DNA of 64,000 nt from Caenorhabditis remanei (Eukaryota > Nematoda > Chromadorea > Rhabditida > Rhabditidae). Of this stretch, positions 23,318-35,887 are shown one piece after another (position 1 is the first letter of the stretch; each line of letters opens with the position of its first letter). Below the pieces are notes generated by a model, which was not told the DNA's origin, did no database searches, and was given only the letters and a program-made list of their open reading frames with translations. The translations under genes were made by a program, and so were the position numbers. The DNA is taken from assembly GCF_010183535.1 (NCBI RefSeq), contig NC_071331.1:6572001-6636000 (forward strand), written 5' to 3'.

Positions 23318-26300
23318 ATGAATTTCGGATACACCGACGGAGGAATCCCCGACACAAGATATGGATTAACTGTGGAGCTGACTCTCATAGAAGCAGCCAG
23401 GAGAACGACGCTACCTCGTCCTCAGATTTATTTTGAAAAAATTGATGTGAGTTTCCTAATTTTTAAAGCACAAAAAATATTTAACATTTTTCAGCCAATT
23501 GGATTTATTTTCAAAGAGAAAGAAGTGCTTTGCATGAAATGTGGGAGGCAGTTTAAATGCCCAACCACAGAAAAGAAGGTAGTATATAACTGCCACGCTC
23601 GAGTAGCCTGGAGTGGTCACCCACGGGTGATCGATGCAGAAACTTATATTATTAAAATGTGAGTCCCAATTTGTTTGATTTTCAATAACTTAAAAACAAA
23701 TTTCAGCGTCGGGAAAGAAGTATTCGTACCACACAGAGTGGAGTTCGACAGATATGGTATTGAGGTAAGAATTTTAGCGCCAAAAACTCGTACAGTTACT
23801 CATAGCCACCCTTATCACAATCATTTTTCCTCCCCTATCAAACAAAGAGAATGGAGAGAAAAGTTGTCTTTACCGCATACTAATTACTGATAAGAGAACT
23901 GCACAAAAGAGAAAATTATACTGTTCTTATTTTTCTGTAAAAAGCGGTAGGGGGTGTTGAAAAGCGTTTCAGAAATAAAATTAGCTAATATAAAAAGAAA
24001 ACATGAAAAATGTCTCTGACTGAAAAACTATATTTTTCATATAAGATTATGGAGGACAGAGGAACTGAAGTAAAAATGATGAAAAATTAGGAAAAATTGG
24101 AAAACGCTATTTGGTTACTTAAATTTTGAAAATTTTAGCAGAATATTCTTTAAAAAATCAAACTTAAGGACTTTTGTGAGCATTTCGTCCAAAAGAAGTC
24201 AGGAATTGCTCCATAACTTCAAATTCAAAACTATAAGTCGTCCAAGGGCCCTCATACAAAATAATTGTCAACTACAAAAATAAAACTCTACTTTTGATCT
24301 ACATCCATTAAAACCAGTTCGTTTTATGGAGCAAATTGTGACTCTTGAGCACGCTTTCAAAGTTTGTCATTCTCAAATCAGATCTGAAAAATGAGCAATG
24401 TCGAACACTATACAAGATCAGAAAACCGTTATAATCAAACTATAATTTTCCAGAAACTCGCGGAACCGCTTGTCGAACCAGAAAGCCTGAGTTCCAACAC
24501 TGACCTGTTCGCCAGAATTAAGCACCTGGTTCCATTCGATGCCACCAGCTGTCAATCAACCGGCACAACGCCAGGCACCTCTGGACCCCCGCCACCGACC
24601 TCATCCTCGAAAAAGCCACATTTGAAGTCACCGAGTGCCTCGAATGTGACATTCAATGAAAGGCGAAAAACCCACACAGCCGGTCAACCTCATCCAGAGG
24701 CACTGGAGAAAGCCTCGAAGAAAAAACCGGAGAAGCCTTCAAAGAAAGATAAATCTTCAAAGAAATCGAAAAATGCGAAAGCTGTGGAACCGGAGTCCTC
24801 GAATATCCGAGCTGGCCAACCTCATCCAGAGTCTCTGGAGAATCAGAAAGAACCGGAGTACATCACTCTTTCTGATGATGAGAACGGTGAGAGTTATAAT
24901 TTAAAAGTCAGAATAATAAAAAGTTATAATTACAGATCCAGCCCCTGCCGAGATCGAAGTAGTGGCTATTGTGAAAGATCCGAGAGCCGTGATCCCCAGA
25001 AGAAATGATTCCCGTCAGATAGCTCGGGTGGAGGCTGCGATAGTGCTTGGCGAAAGAGCAATGGATGTCGATGAACCACCACGCCGAAGATATCGAAGAG
25101 TGTCAGATAACTCTGACATCGAGATCATTGAAGACATTCCTGAATTCGATCCACCAACAAATGGTAAGATTCCCGGACTTTTTTCATAAAATTGACCTAT
25201 CACTATTTTTCAGACACAGAGCCATTGGTTCCAAAAGCTCCAAAAGCTCCAGAATCTTCAGGAGCTTCTTCTACATTGAAGAGGGCTGCCAGTCCTCGAG
25301 ATCTTGGAATGATCACCGCCAAGAGATTTAGTAAGGATGATTCGCCGGATATTGGAACATCTGTCAATGCTGATGAAGTTTCTAAAGCTACCGTACCCCA
25401 GAAGTCTTCTCCTATTGCCGAGGAACGTCGGGATGAAGAACCTGGCAGCGAAGAGACTCCAATGAACAGTGCTGCCCATCCAGAAGCTTCGTCGTCATCA
25501 GAAGTCAAAAAGAATCCAGAAGATAACGATCGTGATCTATATGATTTTATATTCACAGAGGAGTCAGAAAATCAAAGCTCGAAGCAGAATGTAGTCGCAC
25601 CAAAAATCTTGCTGAAAGAAGAAAAATCTGTACCTGCCCCAGAGCGTTGGGCGGCCAAACCTCAGGACAAAGAGATGGAAATCGAAAATGAACTGGAGAA
25701 AGATCAGGAAATGATTGATGTGGATCAAAATAACAGCGATATGAACGAAGCTTCCCGGAGAGATCAATCGATATCAGATGATTCGGAAATTGAAATCATC
25801 GAAGACATTCCAAGAGGAGCTCAAGCAAATGCGCCAGGACCTGAATTCGACGAACCAACAAATTTCAATGATCGTGCAGAGGTTTCAATTGGTAAGATTC
25901 CCTTTAAAATAGAATCATAACTTAACAATATTTTTCAGAAAGAGAACCCTTGGCTCCAGAAACTTCTCGTCAATCATCTCCCGTTTCTGAATGTTCTAAA
26001 TCCAGTCAACATGAAGATTATGACGCTTATTCAGATGATTTTGTGGAAACTGAAGAACCAGAGGATCGAGATGTCAGTGTTGCCAAACCAGAAGCAGAGA
26101 AAGATTCAGAAGCTTCAACATCTGTAACTTCTCATTCCGTTGTGACAAATGCAGCCCCAGATGTTCAATTTGACGTGGAAATGGTAGAAGAAGAGAAAGT
26201 GAAGTCTATTTCTCCAGAGCCAGAAATCGTGAAGTCTAGAGAGTCTTCTCCGGAAATCCCAATCCCTGAGTCAAATGGACAACAGGATGTAATTGTATTG

Positions 26301-29300
26301 GATCAGGATATGGAGGATGAGAACATCATGGAAGACCAATATGCTGCTCCAGAAGAAGATAACTCATTAGAAGAATTAGAAGACAAGGAATCTCAGGAAC
26401 CGTCTCCCATTAAAAGTCAGGAAGATATCGAGGAGGAAGAAGATCTCCTGCTCCCAGTCACAGAAGCTGATGATGGCTCTGAAGCTGATGGTGAAGAATC
26501 TGATGAAGAAAAACTGGAGGATGCAGATTTGGATCAAGCAGATAGGAATTCAGAAGACCGATTGTCTCCAGAACCAGTTGATGATAATATTTTGGAGCAA
26601 ATTTCTGAAAATCCTGATGAAGAATCTCTCGAGGACATGAGCGACAATCACCCAGGAGAAGAATCTCCAGATCTCGAATCAGCTGAACCACACAATGTGG
26701 AATCGGAGAAAATCTCAGAGAATCAGAATGAAGAATCTGACGATGACATGGATGACTCATTGGCTGATGAAAGAACTCACCAATCTGCTCCAGATTCTGA
26801 AGAGCCCGACGTCGAAATGGAGGATGAAGAAGATGTGATTGCAACGGAGGAACCACTGATGGTAGAAACAGATGATGTCACTGTCCAGAAGTCTCCAGAA
26901 TCCCCCACGACGTGCTCACCAATTCTACGTAGTCTTCTTCTCGATCAGTCCCCCAAAAGTCGGGCAATGTCCGCCGATCCAAATCTTGAAGAAGAAGAAG
27001 TATCAGAAGATGAGGAGCCCCAAGACGTCGATGCTGGAGAAATGGACGTGGAAGACTCTAACGAAGTCGAGCCGGAGCTTGAAGCACCAGGAGTTGCACC
27101 GACACAAGCTGAAGATGTCCTGATGGAAGTGAACGTAGCAGAAGAAGAAGAGGTTACTGAAAAGAAAGAGGAGAAGGAAGATGCGAAGCCAACTAAGAGA
27201 GAGCCAGTTGTGACTGCCAGACCCCGAGGAAGAACACGAGTAACGATTCAGATTGGTGAGTTTTCTTGTTTTTTAACTATTGAAAAGCTCAAACAAAAAA
27301 ACAATATACTATCCGAGTAGTTTTTCGGATGTTTTCGAATAAAAAGTTTCGTCGAAAAAATTTCAGAGAGTTTTCGAAAAACCCGTTCGAAAATTTTTGG
27401 AAATTTCCGGTTTCATACAAATTACAGTTTCTTGCAAATTCCAGATTTTTGCTACCGAAACACTCATTTTTTCATACAGCTTTCTCGAAAGTTATCGACT
27501 TTTTTGGTACGAGTTCTTGGAAAAAAGTTTGGAAAAGTGTTTTCGCACAGCCCTGATCAGAACATATTAGAAAAATGTCGTCATTCAAAAGCGCTCAAAC
27601 TAAAAAAAGGAGTTTTTCTTCTGGTTGACTTCGAATTGTACTAAAATAACCAAATAAAAACTTACTCCCTAAAATTGTAAAGTAATTTTTTCAGACCGAG
27701 GAACCTCGATCCCCACTGGCCTCACTCGAAAGCCGTTCCACTTCGAGGTGAAAGTCAAATCGAGACTTGTGAGCCCAAAAGCAGAACCAGAACCCGCTGA
27801 TGAACCCGAAGTAAAACCCGGTGTAAAACGAGGAAGAAAAGCGGCCAAGAAGGAAGAAAAGGAAGAAGAGGAGGATAAGAAAGAAAAGAAATTAGTCCCT
27901 GTAGGCCCGGAATTCCAAGCAGAGCTCCCCGAAATTCAAGAATCGGGAGACTATTCATCTGATGAAGAAAGTATGGAAGAAGAAGTCTATTGGGAGGAGG
28001 ATCAACAAGGAGGAAGTGTCTACGAGAGAGATATGGCTGTATACCAACGTGCCATTCTCCTCACCTTCAATGGGCACATTCCCATGGAAAAAGCCCTTGG
28101 ACATCTGAGGAATTGTGGCTTCGATTTTGGATGTGCTTTGGACTCCATCGACCAGTGCCTGAAGGAGCTCCCTCAAGCGATGAAGCCAATTTGCCATGGC
28201 CAGGCAAAGCAGTTGGCGGAGTTCCTGATGAGGGATAACCAACACAAGTTCCGCAGATGGAGAAGGCACATCCAGGAGCAAGCAGTAAGTGACTTTAGTT
28301 GTTTTTTACTTCAGAAAATTCTGAACAACTTTCATCATTGAGCATATGCTGAAAATCGCTCTAAATGCTCTAAATGCCCGTTTTCCCGTCTCAAAAGGAG
28401 CCTAGGTGGAAGAGTTTTCCCCCCTAGTGTAGTCCTCTCGGAAAAAAATTGTTTATTTTTATTTTTCGATTTTTCGTTTTCTTGCTTTTTTCAACAAAAT
28501 TTCGTGTTTTTTCAATTTATATCGCAAAAAAGAAAAAAAACACGAAAATTTGTTGAAAAAAGCAAGAAAACGAGAAATCGAGAAATAAAAAGAAATAATT
28601 TTGTCCGAGAGGACCACGCGGGGCGAAAATTCGCGTGGGAAAACTCTTCCACCTAGGCTCCTTTTGAGCCGGGAAAACGTGAATTTAGTGCGTTTAGAGC
28701 GATTTTTGCATATGCTCCAATGATGAAAGTTACTCAGAATTTTCTGAAGTATCAGAATCTGAAATAAAAAAATATGACTTCAGTCCTCCTTTAATGTCAA
28801 ACTTATAAACATTGTTTCAGATGAGAAATTATCATATTGGGGAGATCCATAACTTTTTGTTACGGACTATGATGCCCAAATATGTAAACCATCATGTGGT
28901 GCTCTACCCGGACGAAAAGACCTTGGATTTCGAACCAAAATGGATGCCACGCGGAGAGCTTCCCTGCACGTGCAATTTCTTCACACACGAAGATATTGTG
29001 CACGAGCCACGGATATCGTGCACAAATTGCACAAAGATGTTCCGAAACGTCGAAGGACTTCCAGACAAGCTCTGCTTGGTATGCCAAGCCTATGAAGGCT
29101 TCAAAGGCCGAAGAAGACCAGCAACGAACGTCGTGTTCAATGATGATGAATCGACGTATCTGAGAAAATGGGACATCTACGAGAAAACCCAAAACTGCCG
29201 GATTTCGAAGGAGGATTTCGACAAAGTTCTTTTGGAACAAGACACGGCGAGGTGGTTAAGAATGGAGCTGACGGAAGAGGAAAAGGATATGGTCGACTGG

Positions 29301-30694
29301 ACAGCAACAGAATTGAAAGACTGGAATGACGACCTCCCAGAAGACGAGAAGGCCGAATATGGAGAGGAGGTGGCTGCTCAACTCAAGCCATTCGAGATTC
29401 CATTCCTCTCAAGATGTCGGTGTAAGGAGTCCGGAAGCATTCCAAGGAATTCGGAGAATTGGGAAAAATCGAAATTTGAGGAAGACGAGAAAGAACTGTT
29501 CCGGGATGCCATCTTGAAGCACGACGGTGATCAGATGGCCGCTGCGGAGGAGTTGGAAGTAGAGGCGGAACTGGTGGAGAGGTTCGCCCAACTGTTCCCG
29601 AGTGGAAGCGGTCTCTATAAGGTTAGTGTTTAATTTTTATAGTTAAAAAGTCAGGGGTTCTATGTAAAAACACACTAAGCAGATATTGAGACCGTAGGGC
29701 TTTCGGCAACCCTTAAAAATTAGTAATTTATACTTAAACTGCAAACGCAAAGGTTACCTTTTGGTTAAGTATATCACGGTTTGAAAGATTGTTCATTTTT
29801 GTAGTTGACCACTTTTTTTTACATAAACTAGAAAGTTACAGTAGCGGGCAGTAAGTTATACAATTTGACCTTTTTCAGTTGAACATGACAATGTTTGAGA
29901 GGGTGTTACGGTATCGCTGATTGTCCCACAAAGTAAATCAGTACAAACTTTATAGAACAAAGGTAGATCTTCAATTTTGTAGTTGACAACTTTTTTGTAC
30001 GAGCACTCCCTAGAGAGTTATGGTCATTTTAATAGACAGCTCAAAAATCACTCTATTTTGCACTATAAATTGGTCGATTTGAGTAAGAAATTAATTTATC
30101 GATATGTAACTTACTAGGGAATGCTCGTACAAAAAAGTTGTCAACTACAAAAATGAAGCACTACTTTTGCTCTGTATGGTTTGTTCATAATTTACTTTGT
30201 GAGACAATCAATGATACCGTAACACCTCCTCTAATGCAAATAAGGAACAGCTGTTTATATTTACTTTAAAAATAACTCCAATTTTTCAGAGAAAGAAGTT
30301 CGAGCTCCGCCCCCGCCCAATTCTCCCCCACACCAATCTGCCACCTCCAACCCCAATTCCGATTGTCTTCAAGAAGGAAAATGTCTCGGAGAAACAGAGA
30401 CGAAGAGCCAAAGGAGAGATCGATGAAGACTACGACGTCAACGAAGAGAAAGATTCGGATTATGATCCAAACGAGAACAAGATGATTTCTCAAGCTAAGG
30501 CGAAGAAAAAGAGAGCCGCTGCTGCCGCTGCCGCCAAGGCTGCTGCAAAGAAGAAACCGGCTGCTCCAAAGAAACCGCCGGCTGCTGCTCCGAAACCTCC
30601 TTCTTCTGCTCCACGGAAACCGCCAACCGAACGACAGCCTCCCGCGGAACCTCAAGTTTCTGCGCGGGAATTAAGGGCCAGAGCAAGACAGTAA
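23318..30694 (+). CDS. ELM2/SANT-domain chromatin protein, 10 exons, 1600 residues
   Basis: Exons: 23318-23446, 23495-23658, 23707-23764, 24454-24886, 24936-25163, 25214-25891, 25939-27255, 27695-28284, 28821-29621 and 30290-30694. All junctions are GT/AG and stay in phase to the TAA. ATG directly follows a TTTCAG acceptor, suggesting trans-splicing. Residues 50-75 hold a Cys cluster (C-x2-C, C, C-x-H). The centre (about 340-1000) is extremely Asp/Glu/Ser-rich. ELM2 spans about 1070-1156 (VGPEFQAELPE, then YERDMAVYQRAI and the AL..LRNCGFDFGCAL end), followed by a degenerate SANT-like helix region, a C-x-C...C-x2-C...C-x2-C zinc cluster (1248-1287) and a second SANT-like segment (1413-1457). 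The C-terminus is Lys/Ala/Pro-rich. ELM2-SANT proteins (MTA, CoREST, MIER) recruit histone deacetylases in the nucleus, and I infer a corepressor role. I cannot name the orthologue. Confidence 0.88.
24230..24390. mobile_element. MITE fragment in intron 3 of the ELM2 gene
   Basis: The stretch TTGTCAACTACAAAAATAAAAC with neighbours matches one arm of the element at 16807-17255. It is a truncated copy ending about 60 bp before the exon 4 acceptor. Confidence 0.55.
28308..28750. mobile_element. Palindromic MITE in intron 8 of the ELM2 gene
   Basis: Inverted arms run from ACTTCAGAAAATTCTGA on the left to TCAGAATTTTCTGAAGT on the right and meet near 28525. They share CTAGGTGGAAGAGTTTTCCC-type segments. 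The element fills most of the 536-bp intron and lies between the ELM2 exon and the zinc-cluster exon. Confidence 0.8.
29901..30227. mobile_element. Palindromic MITE in intron 9 of the ELM2 gene
   Basis: The ends are GGTGTTACGGTATC and its complement. The arms contain GTAGTTGACAACTTTTTTGT on both sides. The sequence is related to 16807-17255. An extra partial arm lies just upstream (29780-29900). Confidence 0.75.
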
Positions 30695-31588
30695 GATCCT
30701 CCCAAAAATTCATTTTCTTCTAAATATTCACTACCCAATTCTTGAAAGCCTCTCCTCCGGCAGGGATGGTATTCCGTTAGTTTTTGCTCTGAATCCTCTC
30801 AAAAATACCTTTCTTTTCTAAATATTCACTCCTTAATCCTCAATCCTTGAAATCCTTTTCTTTCTTTTATCATTTCTTAAAATCTCATTTTGAAAATATT
30901 TTAGATCTCAAATTCTTCCATAATCCACTTTCACCAATCCCGGTATCATTTCATGATGTTTTAATTGTTAACTACCTTGTTTTTTATGTACCCACGACTT
31001 TTTCAGTTTTTTTTTCTTTTTCAACATCAATCCTTAATTTTTTACGGGTTTTCAATTTTCCTCTCTTCATTCAAACTCTACGATTTCTCATTTGCTTACG
31101 GTCTCTTATGTACCCTTCCAATTCGGTCCTCCTCATTCCTTAATTTTTAAACGGGTTTCCAATTTTTGCTTTCTTCAAACATCACGATTTCTGATTTTCT
31201 TACGGTCTCCTTTTTTGTTGCCTTATTGTATTATCTATTTATTTTTCTTAAGTTTCTCTATGTAAATAAATCATAATTTAATTTTAAAAAACTATACTTT
31301 TTATTGGGTTTTCTCGATGGTTATACGCCATTCCACTTTTTCAGAGAATCGAAACTTGTACGTCTCCTAAAGCATTCTCCTTTTCAGAAATTCCTTGTCA
31401 TGTATAATTAAAAATTAAACAAGGAAATTACAGTTCACGAGACCTTCCCACGCATCCGTCTTCCTTACTGGAACCCAACCTATCTCACACCCAAGGGAAC
31501 TTCAAAAAATAAAAACTTATGCAATTTGAAAAAAATCGCGATAGTGGTTTGAAGGTGAGATTTTTATAATATATGTAGTAACGTTAAG
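30695..31588 (+). other. 3' flank of the ELM2 gene
   Basis: The stretch is pyrimidine-rich and non-coding, with local direct duplications (TCTAAATATTCACT at about 30720 and 30818; a TTTACGGGTTTTCAATTTT block at about 31040 and its variant at about 31145). An AATAAA near 31264 is a plausible polyadenylation signal. Confidence 0.4.
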
Positions 31589-31700
31589 CAGTTCTAACAA
31601 GTGCTCTCCACCGAAATTCTCTCCATAAATGTCTCTTTTTTGCCGTCTCTTGGTTTAACATGCTATTTTTCTCAGTTTCGCTAAAGCGCGGTAGTAAGAA
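31589..31700. mobile_element. Small palindromic MITE, copy 2
   Basis: It carries the same ends as 2789-2892: GTTCTAACAAGTGCTCTCCACCGAAA on the left and GCGCGGTAGTAAGAA on the right. Confidence 0.55.
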
Positions 31701-33671
31701 TATTGTCACGCTGTCAAGTTTTTTCCGGCCTCTTTCTTCAGAATCCATGACCTCTATTTCATTTAATTTTTCCTGTTCCGACTTCTCATTTTTTGTGAGC
31801 ATTTCTTGATCTTGTATTTTCATATGTATTACCAGATTCAAGCATATATTGCCACATTTACCTCCTCTGCTCTTGCCTGTGCGAGCCAAAAAGTGTCTCC
31901 TTATCAATTTTTAAACACCGGCTTTTCTATATTCCTCAATTTTTCAAGTATTTAGGAATCCTGTTTCATCATCGTATTGCTTTGGTTCCATTCAACTTCA
32001 AACCATTTAGTCATTCTCAATGTTGGTATTTTTTTCATTGCTCATAATTGTTCTGATCTTACTGTTTTTCTGCTCTTTGTTTTTTTCAACGGTAATTTTT
32101 GTATGTTTCTATTTGTTCCAGTTGATATGTTCCTGTTTACCACTGTTCTTTGCTGTTTCACATTTTTTTTGTCTTTACCAAAATGTTCCCGTGCTCACTA
32201 ATCTCTGTATATCTTGCCAATATGCATTTCAATTGATCTGAAACCAATTCTTTTCAATAAATGTTTCATCAAAATTTTAAAACTGAAAGCTTACACTCTA
32301 CAGATTCAGACTGATCAAACCAAAAATTCAAAAACAAGCTGGAAATAGACCTCAGGCTAGATAAGAGGCAGGTTATTTGAGGCGCAAACTTTACATACAG
32401 TTTCAAAAAGTTTATATTGAGAGGCGAGTATCAATTTTCTATTGCTTTCTATCGTATTAAAATTAAAGACATTTCATCAAAACAGAACTAAAGAATTTTC
32501 ATTCTCAACTCTTAAAATTACCAAAATTCAAAATTGGACAGAATCAGAACTTTAGAATTGTTGAAATTGAAACATAACATTAAAAACGTAAGAATTGAAA
32601 ACTTGAATTCGAAACAGAGAAATTTGTCACCAAAAAATTGTATGAATACTATTGTTGTTTCAGTACGATTGCTGTTTGCCTCAAATATTCAAATATATTT
32701 CCCGAGTCGAAAATAGTTTTTTCAGGTACATTCGTTTCCAGTTTTATCGCTGTATGATTTCAGTTCGGCTACCAACTAAAGACATATCAAATTGTAACAT
32801 TAAAAATGTAAGAATTGAAAACTTGAATTCGAAACAGAGAAATTTGTCACCAAAAAATTGTAAACAATTTTGTCACCATAAAATTGTATTCAGAGATATT
32901 TCGGACTACTATGACCTTGTACTAACTTGAAACGAATTACAGGTGGAACCAGTCTCCGCTTCGGATATCACGCTTTACAAAACTGTAACTTCGCTGAAAT
33001 TCATGAATACTATTGTTGTTTCAGTACTATTGATGTTGGCCTCAAATATTCAAATATTTGTGGCTTCACTATTATTTCCCGAGTCGAACATTGTTTTTTT
33101 CAGGTACATTCGTTTCCAGTTGTATCGATGTATGATTTCAGTTTGGGTACCAACACATATTGATTGGATTGATTTTTAAGAAGATTTGTGGGTTTTTCCG
33201 AATCTACCCTCAATTATTTTCCAATTGCCGTTGTCCTTATTCAAATTCTATATTTTGTTTTTCAATTGTTTCCTACAGTAACCATAATCAAAACTATACG
33301 TATTTTTCCGGTTTCTTTTTTCTTTTATCTAATATTTTCCGATTGTAAAAATAATTTCGCTGTTAAACTTTCTGTTTCACATTTATTTTTTTGCCACAAC
33401 TATTTTGTTTTTCTTAATACGTTGAATTTTATTTTGGATATTCTTATTTCACACGAATTTCCGTCTTCCGTCTTTCTGTAAATTGTTATTTTGGAATAAA
33501 TGTTTGATCGTTATCTGGAAATGATATTTTTTGCTCGAAATTCTAAAGATTTATAATAGGCTGAAAATATCTATTGGAAACGGAGTCAATGACTATGCTT
33601 TTCTAAATATAAGTTCTTTGAAACATAAAAAATATATATTTGTTTTGAAAACGTTATAGGTTATATTAAAA
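31701..33671. repeat. Degenerate duplicated DNA, no gene seen
   Basis: A block near 32579-32760 (GTAAGAATTGAAAACTTGAA, then a TACTATTGTTGTTTCAGTAC block and a CAGGTACATTCGTTTCCAGT block) is partly repeated at 32806-32870 and 33000-33150. Two AATAAATGTTT sites (about 32259 and 33498) look like paired gene ends, but no convincing coding exon precedes either. It may be decayed duplicated gene 3' regions. Confidence 0.45.
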
Positions 33672-33892
33672 GCACAAGGATGCAAAACGCAAGGTCGGGT
33701 AAAAGCGCTCCGTTGCTCAGCAGTTGGCATGGTGCCAAAAAAAAGACTTGGCTGAGTGCCAAGTTTAAGTTTAACGTGTGCTTGTCGTATCTTTCAATGA
33801 AAAACGCGACGCGTACGCAACGCGACTGGGGCGGTAATTTCAAAACTTTTCGTTGCGGACCTTACGTCTCGCACCCCCGTGTAAAAGTAAGC
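33672..33892. repeat. Interspersed repeat shared with 18974-19201
   Basis: It contains TTGGCTGAGTGCCAA, TACGCAACGCGACT and TTTCGTTGCGGACCTTACG as in the other copy. It lies about 220 bp upstream of the HMG-box gene start and could supply part of its promoter. No function is shown. Confidence 0.5.
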
Positions 33893-34111
33893 GAAAAATT
33901 ATATTCAAATTTAGGATTAGACCTACTATTGTTTTCTTCGAATGTCCACAGAATTGATTTTGATCTACCGTTTCCCGCCATTTTTTTGTTGTTAAATTTT
34001 TCTTTTCTGTTGTTTTTCTTCCCAGCTTTTCAGCATTTTCACTCATTGTTTTGTATTTTTCCATTCCCTTTCTCTCACTTTTCACATATGATTTTTCAGG
34101 CAACAATCAAA

Positions 34112-35887
34112 ATGAAGCCCCGACACAAACAAAACTTCAATGAGCAGAATAGAGTGAAGCCAACGGAAATTGTCGGCTACAAGAATTGGAAAGAGAAAGA
34201 ATTGGCGTCAAGAAAGGAGAATATCGAAATGAGAAGTGAAAATGAGTGGGTATCGATTTGGAATAAAGAGCTGACGAAAAATGAGAGACATCGATGGATG
34301 AACGACGCGAAAAAGGAGGAAAAAGCGCTGTTGGAATTGCTGAGTATCGAGAAACCACCGCAAGACGCCTACCATCTTTGGTTCAAGGAGAAGGTGCCGG
34401 AATTCAAAAAGAAGGATCCGCATTTGACGTTTGGTGATCTTTCGAAAATGATGGCAGAAGTTTGGAACAGTATGAGTGAAGTGAAGAGGAGACCGTTTCA
34501 TGAGAAACTTCGGATACTCAGAATTATTTTTGAAGAGGTCAGTGGTCTTCTAGGAGAGGAAAAGGGCTGCAACTCAGTCTAGGCGATCTTTTGAAACCAG
34601 ACGTTTTGGCAACTTTAATGTTTCAAAACCATGACATTTTATTTAGAAAAATTTTTCATTGATTTCATCGTTCACTTTAGTTTCAAATTGTATTCATAAA
34701 TTCTGGTTTCAAAATGTCTGGTTTCAAAACAATTCGGATCCGAGATTCGGGTTCTTATTATCGAAATCGGTGTTAAAAACAACCCTGGCCTAGAATCTGT
34801 CAACTCGGCCATGTTGGTAGCACAGCACAAAAATGAAGTCACCGCTGAAACGAGTGCTACCGTAAAATTTTGGGAGAAAATTTTTGGAAAAACCGCTTGA
34901 AAATCAAAAATATTACGGTTGCACTCGTTTCAGTTGTGTCGCGTGATTTATAGAATTTTCGATCGATTGAATTTTTCGATGTTCAAGCGATTTTTTGAAG
35001 TCTTCCAAAATATTACGGTAGCACTCGTTTCAGCGCATTACGTTATTTTTGTGGTGTGCTACTACGATGGCCGAATTGACGCATCCTAGGCCACGACTGT
35101 CTTTTTATACCGATTTCGATGATAAGAGCCCAAGTTTCGGATCCGGATTGTTTTGAAACCACATTTTTTATCAATACGATTTTAAACTATAAAGTGTACA
35201 AAAAATCACTTAAAAATTAGAAGATGTTGCTCGTTCAGTATCATTTTTCTCATTTAATTTCGAAATGTCATGGTTTTGAAGCGTTAAGGTTGCCAAACGT
35301 CTCGGTTTCAAAAGCGTCTGATTTCCGAAAATTGTCGACCCCAAAGTTCAGCTTTTTGTCACGAAATTTCAGAAAACTATTTGTACCGGGACATTTTGAA
35401 ACAAGATACTTGGCAACTATGACAAATTCCTTTTTTTTTCAAGTTTAGTTTTTTATCTCAAAACGTCCTGGAACCCTTATTCTCAGACCTGAGAAAATTC
35501 TACTTTTTTGGAAAAAAATCAAAATTTCAATTTTTATACAGAGACCCGGCCCGTACCAAGTTTGCTTATCCTGACTCCCGTTTCCACTTAATCAATTGAA
35601 TTTCCCTATTTCAGAAGCTGAGCCACCACTATGAAGTCACCCTCGTACAGAACGCCCGTCAACCGCCCCTCCGAAGTGCCCCTGTCAAACCCATCCCCGT
35701 CCGAAAACCTCTAGCAGTCAGACCTCCAGCAAAACGAAATAAGGAGGATTCTCTCATGTTCCCTAATATCAAAGTGTCAAAATTTCCAGTTGATATCAGA
35801 ACCATCGAGCCGACTATTAAACAAATTGATGATGTTCAATGGGACTTTTTTCCATGGCTTGATGTGTTGAAAAGTATATATTCTTGA
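34112..35887 (+). CDS. HMG-box protein, two exons, 232 residues
   Basis: Exons are 34112-34537 (142 codons) and 35615-35887 (90 codons plus TGA). The intron runs from GTCAGT to TTTCAG in phase 0. The ATG lies 13 bp after a TTTCAG, fitting trans-splicing or an unseen 5' exon. Residues 79-150 are an HMG box: KPPQDAYHLWFKEK, then DLSKMMAEVWNSM and a basic helix that crosses the intron into KLSHHYEV. Residues 17-75 (GYKNWKEKEL ... WNKELTKNERHRWMNDAK) look like a second, more diverged box. The tail is Pro/Lys/Arg-rich, then acidic and aromatic. HMG-box proteins bend DNA or bind chromatin. Tandem-box proteins occur among HMGB and mitochondrial TFAM-like factors, and I see no clear targeting peptide. 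The intron is filled by a 735-bp palindrome. Confidence 0.82.
34583..35317. mobile_element. Palindromic element in the HMG-gene intron
   Basis: Outer arms match as inverted copies (TTTGAAACC, GACGTTTTGGCAAC and TTCAAAACCATGACATTT on the left; their complements near 35255-35315). Inner segments with CACTCGTTTCAG and CGGCCAT/ATGGCCG phrases are also inverted. It occupies most of the 1077-bp intron. No transposase is present. Confidence 0.75.

Noticed and set aside
26458..26856. 132-residue minus-strand frame
   Set aside because: Shadow of the acidic exon of the ELM2 gene; Glu/Asp/Ser codons read backwards stay open.
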